Under the pieces are notes generated by a model. It was not told the origin of the DNA. It ran no database searches and saw only the letters and a program-made list of their open reading frames with translations. From DYJK01 sp964464825 (GTDB lineage Bacteria > Bacteroidota > Ignavibacteria > Ignavibacteriales > Melioribacteraceae): a stretch of 11,081 nucleotides of DNA. Below, in pieces: positions 9,101-11,081 of the stretch (positions are counted from its first letter, which is position 1; every line of letters begins with the position of its first letter). Made by a program: the position numbers and the translations under genes. The DNA lies in NCBI GenBank assembly GCA_964464825.1, contig CAYXKL010000088.1, forward strand, positions 1 through 11,081. The letters are read 5' to 3'.

Positions 9101-9376
9101 ATAGAGTACACAATACCAAATGCAGAGACGGGCCATTCCGCCGGAGGCGTAGCGTCTCTGCAATATGTTACATTAAAAATTTATGATCTACTCGGGCAAG
9201 AAATAGCAACGCTTGTGAATGAGCAACAGATGCCGGGGAAATATTCAGTACGTTTTAATATAGAGACGCGTCATGGAGCGTCTTTACCATCGGGAGTATA
9301 TTTTTACACTTTAAGAGTTGAAGGTTCTTCGCTTCGCTCAGAATTGCGAACAAAAAAGATGTTGCTAATCAAATAA
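6158..9376 (+). CDS. Secreted modular protein: glycosidase-like domain, two Ig-like domains, LamG-like domain, T9SS-type sorting domain
   Basis: This 1072-residue protein begins with a signal peptide (1-27, cleavage likely after LFA, before QQ). Residues about 30-535 are rich in aromatic residues and helices (DDWWYESMPNVFFYQLY at 157-173, EPEAAGAIGWILYSAF at 231-246, LPYGVYTAARMNAEIG at 278-293) and look like an alpha-helical toroid as in many glycosidases and lyases, but I recognise no family. Two Ig/cadherin-like repeats follow (about 560-648 and 653-740; each has a CxATDxDSDxLxYxW core and an IDDxxG strand). Residues about 748-950 form a LamG/concanavalin-like jelly roll (YSFSGSANDESGN, ALFFDGTDD, WLNGYLD, GILDDISIYD), a likely carbohydrate-binding module. 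Residues 964-1072 are a type-A-like C-terminal sorting domain (NYPNPFNPST, LKIYDLLGQEIATLVNE, LPSGVYFYTLR, KKMLLIK), so export and cell-surface or extracellular placement through type IX secretion is inferred. Two palindromic inserts lie in this domain. It probably binds or degrades the glycan outside the cell. Confidence 0.82.
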   Translation: MNFKRNIGYAFIHCIAAIFFCSADLFAQQINIQRIEAMPNNPSPYLMRDWKTVARGYDSLVYNYNLQGDYLPLIFYNNSTENYPKQQSYGLHSYVGTDNTSSGEAINVLPSIVSASLIGIDKSNQNGFDWVKMSREYFNNRLEMNVYKNTPHDDTYDDWWYESMPNVFFYQLYSLYPDVEDYDNQFITVADRFLEVAKLSGGNVTPWQASDFSYRGWDFKNMQQYAYDVEEPEAAGAIGWILYSAFVETGQKKYLIGAEWCMEYLNSLSENPAYEIQLPYGVYTAARMNAEIGTDYDIEKMVTWCFSKTYLREWNVLLGKWGVYDVNGLIGEDSDRQYAFLMNTFQLIGALVPLVRYDERFARSIGKWLLNAANSMRLFYSKYLDDLHQDSEDWSRQYDVNSYIGYEALLKSGTGFPFATGDAKEGGWAETNLSLYSSSSVGYLAGLLDTTNVSMILKLDLNKTDFFQKYSYSSFLLFNPYDRDTTVQLTLPDGFYDIYESITNSFIASGVSSIVNVSIPTNSAIVIVLTPSQGNVEYVLNKLIIDGNVVDYNSGRQVSNYPPRIKSLATNDNTLIQNRTTKIYCSATDRDSDKLFYTWETDMGMIEGEGTVIDFTAPSDTGNVKIKVIIDDSKGGKDSTEITIKVVEFINHAPQINSIKALPRKINIGEATKIFCYATDSDSDTLIYSWFSNYGTFDMQDANSVRWLAPDAEDDYFIKCSIDDNHGFVVRDSIKIMVRDFSKYPEGNIRAFYSFSGSANDESGNSNNGTITGAVFTKDRFNNTSSALFFDGTDDKVLVKNSSSLNFQNAITISFWMELEGLPTKELYVISHGSWNERYKVSISNRKLRWTIKTDRTGNGILDLDSESLLDANKLYHCVVTYDGSDTEVWLNGYLDSFTSWSGKLLTTNIDLTIAQMLPNDAGYNFKGILDDISIYDYMLLPSAIEKLYDIQTLIEEPGDEIPVGFFLAQNYPNPFNPSTTIEYTIPNAETGHSAGGVASLQYVTLKIYDLLGQEIATLVNEQQMPGKYSVRFNIETRHGASLPSGVYFYTLRVEGSSLRSELRTKKMLLIK
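9121..9162. repeat. GC-rich palindromic insert within the sorting domain coding region
   Basis: TGCAGAGACG (9121-9130) and CGTCTCTGCA (9153-9162) form a perfect 10-base inverted repeat around a 22-base GC-rich centre, which itself holds TCCG-C-CGGA. It encodes residues NAETGHSAGGVASLQ, placed between the TIPN strand and the YVTLKIYDLLG strand, where related sorting domains usually run almost directly together. The composition clashes with the AT-rich surroundings. It resembles dispersed AGAGACG/CGTCTCT palindromes that I recall from other bacterial genomes; copy number elsewhere cannot be checked here. Confidence 0.7.
9261..9286. repeat. Second, shorter palindromic insert of the same type
   Basis: TAGAGACGC (9261-9269) pairs with GCGTCTTTA (9278-9286), nine pairs with one G.T, around an 8-base loop. 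It shares the AGAGACG core with the element at 9121-9162. It encodes IETRHGAS, where the usual sorting-domain wording would be about ASN before LPSGVYFY, so it appears to add roughly five residues in frame. Confidence 0.55.
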
Positions 9377-9395
9377 TTTTTGAGAGAGATTCAAT

Positions 9396-10487
9396 ATGGC
9401 CGAAGTAAAATTGGTAAATGTTACAAAAATATATGAAGGCAAAAACAAAGCTGTTGATAAAATATCTCTCGATGTGAAAGATAAAGAATTTGTCGTGCTT
9501 GTTGGACCATCCGGCTGTGGAAAATCAACAACATTGAGAATGATTGCTGGTCTAGAAGAAATTAGTGAAGGCGAATTATTCATTGATGGAAAACAAGTTA
9601 ATAATATTCCTCCGGCTCAACGCGATATTGCAATGGTGTTTCAGAATTATGCGCTATACCCACACATGACTGTTTTTGAAAATATGTCGTTCGGTTTAAA
9701 GCTAAGAAAATTTTCAAAATCAGAAATAAAAGAACGTGTTGAGTACGCCGCAGAAATTCTTGGTATTGGAGAACTGCTAATGCGAAAACCGAAACAACTT
9801 TCCGGTGGACAAAGACAGCGGGTAGCGGTGGGGCGCGCTATTGTACGTAAGCCTAAAGTATTTTTGTTTGATGAGCCATTGAGTAATCTTGATGCAAAGC
9901 TTCGTGTGCAGATGAGAACCGAAATCTCCAAACTTCATCATCAACTTGGAGCTACCATGATTTATGTTACTCACGATCAAACTGAGGCAATGACTATGGG
10001 AGATAGAATTGTTGTTATGAAAAATGGGTATGTTCAACAGATTGATACTCCGATGAATCTCTATAATAATCCATTGAATAAATTTGTAGCTGGATTTATC
10101 GGCAATCCTTCGATGAATTTCATTGAAGGTACTATTATTGATAACAATGGTCAGGAATTTCAGAGTTTGAAAGGTGGTCTGAAAATAAAACTCAGCAGTC
10201 ACAGAGCAACAAAACTTAAAACATACTCAGGGATTCATTTGTATGCCGGAATTCGTCCGGAAAATATCAGTCTAATTGAATTAGTGAATTCTCATAGACT
10301 AACTGTAACAACAGAACTGGTTGAACCTATGGGTAGCGATGCGAATGTCTATTTCAGTATTGATGGAATTTTATTTGTCTGCAAAACCGCTATCCAGGCA
10401 TTGCCGAAAACGGGTGAGCCGATTAACATCTATTTGAAATCCGATCAATTGCATTTCTTCGATAAAGAGAAAGAAAATACTTTGTAA
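9396..10487 (+). CDS. Sugar ABC transporter ATP-binding protein, MalK/MsmK/UgpC type
   Basis: A 363-residue cytoplasmic ATPase that would power a carbohydrate ABC importer. All motifs are intact: Walker A GPSGCGKST (37-45), Q-loop Q83 in FQNYALYPHMT, signature LSGGQRQRVAVGRA (135-148), Walker B VFLFDEP (155-161) with E160, D-loop SNLDAK, and H-loop H193 in THDQTEAM. The LSNLDAKLR and YALYPHMTV wording and the extra C-terminal beta region (about 235-363, with AGIRPEN near 285, a TOBE/MOP-type domain) separate this carbohydrate subfamily from generic ABC ATPases. Its length fits MalK/MsmK/UgpC (about 360-375). A GAGAG motif 10 bases upstream supports the ATG at 9396. It lies 19 bases after the secreted protein. 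No permease or binding protein is encoded in the window, so partners must be upstream of base 1 or elsewhere; ATPases of this type are often shared among several sugar importers. Confidence 0.94.
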   Translation: MAEVKLVNVTKIYEGKNKAVDKISLDVKDKEFVVLVGPSGCGKSTTLRMIAGLEEISEGELFIDGKQVNNIPPAQRDIAMVFQNYALYPHMTVFENMSFGLKLRKFSKSEIKERVEYAAEILGIGELLMRKPKQLSGGQRQRVAVGRAIVRKPKVFLFDEPLSNLDAKLRVQMRTEISKLHHQLGATMIYVTHDQTEAMTMGDRIVVMKNGYVQQIDTPMNLYNNPLNKFVAGFIGNPSMNFIEGTIIDNNGQEFQSLKGGLKIKLSSHRATKLKTYSGIHLYAGIRPENISLIELVNSHRLTVTTELVEPMGSDANVYFSIDGILFVCKTAIQALPKTGEPINIYLKSDQLHFFDKEKENTL

Positions 10488-10650
10488 TATTATTATTTCG
10501 ATTTGTAAAAAATCAACGAGTTTGTATTGTTTATCAACGATTTCCTAATTATTTAATACCGCACATTCGATCGGGAGTTGTGGGGACATTAAAAATTTTT
10601 AGGCAATCAAATCTCGTGCATAATTATTCAAAAATTCTTATAAATAGCAC
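10488..10650. other. Intergenic region between the glycan operon and the ilv unit, no gene seen
   Basis: No convincing coding frame. No strong intrinsic terminator for the upstream operon is visible: the best stem near its end is GATTT/AAATC (10500-10504 with 10510-10514), too weak to call. There is an 8-base direct repeat ATCAACGA (10512-10519 and 10533-10540) and an AT palindrome TAAAAATTTTTA (10590-10601). GTGC (10616-10619) and GCAC (10647-10650) bracket the stretch just before the promoter; this may be chance. Confidence 0.5.
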
Positions 10651-10679
10651 TTGACATCTCTAAATATTAAACTTATAAT
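10651..10679 (+). promoter_or_regulatory. Consensus sigma-70-type promoter of the ilv leader/ilvD unit
   Basis: TTGACA at 10651-10656 and TATAAT at 10674-10679 with a 17-base spacer: both hexamers match the housekeeping consensus exactly. Transcription should begin around 10686-10688, leaving about 60 untranslated bases before the leader ORF at 10748. An AATTG-7-CAATT inverted repeat (10677-10681, 10689-10693) overlaps the -10 end and start point and could be an operator, with low confidence. Confidence 0.85.
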
Positions 10680-10737
10680 TGCATTCAACAATTATGGTTG
10701 ACAGTATTAAACATATCGTCTTAGTCCAAAAGATTTC

Positions 10738-10741
10738 AGGA
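10738..10741 (+). promoter_or_regulatory. Ribosome binding site that fixes the leader peptide start
   Basis: AGGA ends 6 bases before the ATG at 10748. The in-frame ATG at 10694 has no such site and would lie only about 7 bases from the predicted transcript start; the upstream in-frame TTG at 10679 lies in the -10 box. The site therefore favours the start at 10748. Confidence 0.6.
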
Positions 10742-10747
10742 CGCAAA

Positions 10748-10861
10748 ATGTCCATCGAAGTCAACCAAGAAAATTCTTTATATATCACCTCTTTAGATAT
10801 CCTTCTATTAGGGATTATTATTCTTATAAGCATTATTAACCTAGTGATAATTCTAGGCTAA
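10748..10861 (+). CDS. ilvL: Branched-chain amino acid leader (attenuation) peptide
   Basis: A 37-residue ORF starting MSIEVNQEN and ending in a run of Ile, Leu and Val codons. Residues 18-37 contain 9 Ile, 6 Leu and 1 Val out of 20 (three Leu codons at 10802-10810, three Ile at 10814-10822, Ile-Ile at 10832-10837, then Leu-Val-Ile-Ile-Leu). It lies directly between a consensus promoter and ilvD, as ilv/leu leader peptides do in enterobacteria, where ribosome stalling on these codons reports low charged tRNA. Length is close to known ilv leaders (about 30 residues). A hydrophobic tail could also be read as a membrane helix, so a small membrane protein is the alternative; the competing RNA segments that begin inside this ORF make the leader reading much stronger. 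The symbol is given by functional analogy. A longer form from ATG 10694 (55 residues) is possible. Confidence 0.82.
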   Translation: MSIEVNQENSLYITSLDILLLGIIILISIINLVIILG

Positions 10862-10927
10862 TAATCATAGTTAATCCCTAAACCAAACATTAACATATCA
10901 AAACAAAAAAATTTTAGGGATTAACTA
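10808..10927 (+). promoter_or_regulatory. Attenuator-type RNA switch with three competing segments
   Basis: Segment A TTAGGGATTA (10808-10817, inside the leader codons Leu-Gly-Ile-Ile) is repeated exactly in segment C (10913-10927). Segment B between them (10868-10882) is complementary to both. B and C form a perfect 15-base-pair stem with a 30-base A-rich loop; A and B form a 10-base-pair stem (10808-10817 with 10872-10881). A and C therefore compete for B. A small CCTAG/CTAGG hairpin (10840-10844 with 10853-10857) lies within the A-B loop. A ribosome stalled on the Ile/Leu/Val codons would cover A and favour B:C; a ribosome at the stop codon (10859-10861) would reach into B. Which state turns ilvD off is not evident, because no U-tract follows either stem. 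Confidence 0.75.
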
Positions 10928-10970
10928 AAGCCCAATAGAAATATCTGAAGATATATTATAAATAAAATTC

Positions 10971-10975
10971 AGAGG
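10971..10975 (+). promoter_or_regulatory. ilvD ribosome binding site
   Basis: AGAGG lies 4 bases before the ATG at 10980, a short but usable spacing. It supports this ATG as the ilvD start. It is about 45 bases after segment C, close enough for the leader RNA fold to influence translation as well as transcription. Confidence 0.6.
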
Positions 10976-10979
10976 TTTT

Positions 10980-11081
10980 ATGCGATCCGATCTTATCAAA
11001 AAAGGGTTTGACAAAGCTCCTCATAGAAGCTTATTGAAAGCAACCGGTGTCATCAAAAGTGACGGGGATTTCAACAAACCC
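10980..11081 (+). CDS. ilvD: Dihydroxy-acid dehydratase, N-terminal part (3' cut by window edge)
   Basis: The frame is open from the ATG at 10980 to the last base, giving 34 residues. The start MRSDLIKKG, then APHRSLLKATG at residues 13-23 and GDFNKP at 29-34, is the characteristic N-terminus of IlvD (typical form MRSDxIKxGxxRAPHRSLxxAxG). IlvD is a cytoplasmic iron-sulfur enzyme that dehydrates 2,3-dihydroxyisovalerate and 2,3-dihydroxy-3-methylvalerate to the keto acids that give valine, isoleucine and, further on, leucine. The cluster cysteines and catalytic region lie beyond the window. It is the first structural gene after the leader ORF and RNA switch; ilvB, ilvN, ilvC or leu genes probably follow, which cannot be seen. 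The short visible length is enough because the motif is so specific. Confidence 0.92.
   Translation, partial: MRSDLIKKGFDKAPHRSLLKATGVIKSDGDFNKP

Noticed and set aside
9777..10202. Long open frame on the minus strand inside the ABC ATPase gene
   Set aside because: It lies wholly opposite a gene with every ATPase motif intact, and its translation shows no recognisable domain or plausible start context.
10512..10540. Direct repeat ATCAACGA as an operator pair or terminator
   Set aside because: Only 8 bases, no dyad symmetry, more than 100 bases upstream of the promoter; may be chance in AT-rich DNA.
10679..10696. TTG 10679 or ATG 10694 as the leader ORF start
   Set aside because: The TTG overlaps the -10 box and so is not transcribed as a start; ATG 10694 is only about 7 bases from the predicted transcript start and lacks a ribosome site. 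ATG 10748 has AGGA at good spacing.
10698..10726. Second TTGACA (10698-10703) as another promoter
   Set aside because: The hexamer at the right distance is TTAGTC, not -10-like. The TTGACA and TATTAAAC similarity to the true promoter looks like a partial local duplication or chance.
10934..10958. ATATC/GATAT hairpin with AT-rich tail after segment C as an intrinsic terminator
   Set aside because: The stem is five AT-rich pairs and the tail is mixed A/T rather than a U-run, too weak to call a terminator.

Overview
The window is AT-rich and tightly packed. The secreted protein at 6158-9376 ends in a C-terminal module with the PNPFNPST motif and a KKMLLIK-like end, typical of type IX secretion cargo in the Ignavibacteria/Chlorobi/Bacteroidota group. 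A near-perfect TTGACA-17-TATAAT promoter and AGAGG-type ribosome binding sites fit an Ignavibacteria-like member better than a Bacteroides-like one. That placement is inference.

Bases 1-10487 look like one co-directional operon for mannosidic glycan use, with gaps of only 3-31 bases. In order: the 3' part of a GH130 mannoside phosphorylase or mannosidase (5' end outside the window); an exported six-hairpin glycosidase distantly like GH94; a cytoplasmic GH2 beta-mannosidase with both catalytic glutamates visible; a 1072-residue secreted modular protein (unrecognised alpha-helical, glycosidase-like domain, two Ig/cadherin-like domains, LamG-like domain, sorting domain); and a MalK/MsmK/UgpC-type ABC ATPase. 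A reasonable model is outside breakdown and binding of a glycan, ABC import of oligosaccharides by permeases encoded elsewhere, and cytoplasmic cleavage by GH130 and GH2. The polymer itself cannot be read from the sequence.

Bases 10488-10650 hold no gene. From 10651 a second transcription unit starts: a consensus promoter, a short leader ORF (10748-10861) whose last 20 residues contain 16 Ile/Leu/Val, three mutually exclusive pairing segments (A 10808-10817, B 10868-10882, C 10913-10927), and then the first 34 codons of ilvD (10980 to the window edge). This is a ribosome-mediated attenuation-type control region for branched-chain amino acid synthesis. It is the most interesting part of the window, particularly because neither hairpin is followed by a U-tract.

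A further curiosity is a pair of GC-rich palindromic elements sharing an AGAGACG core. They are inserted in frame into the sorting domain of the secreted protein.
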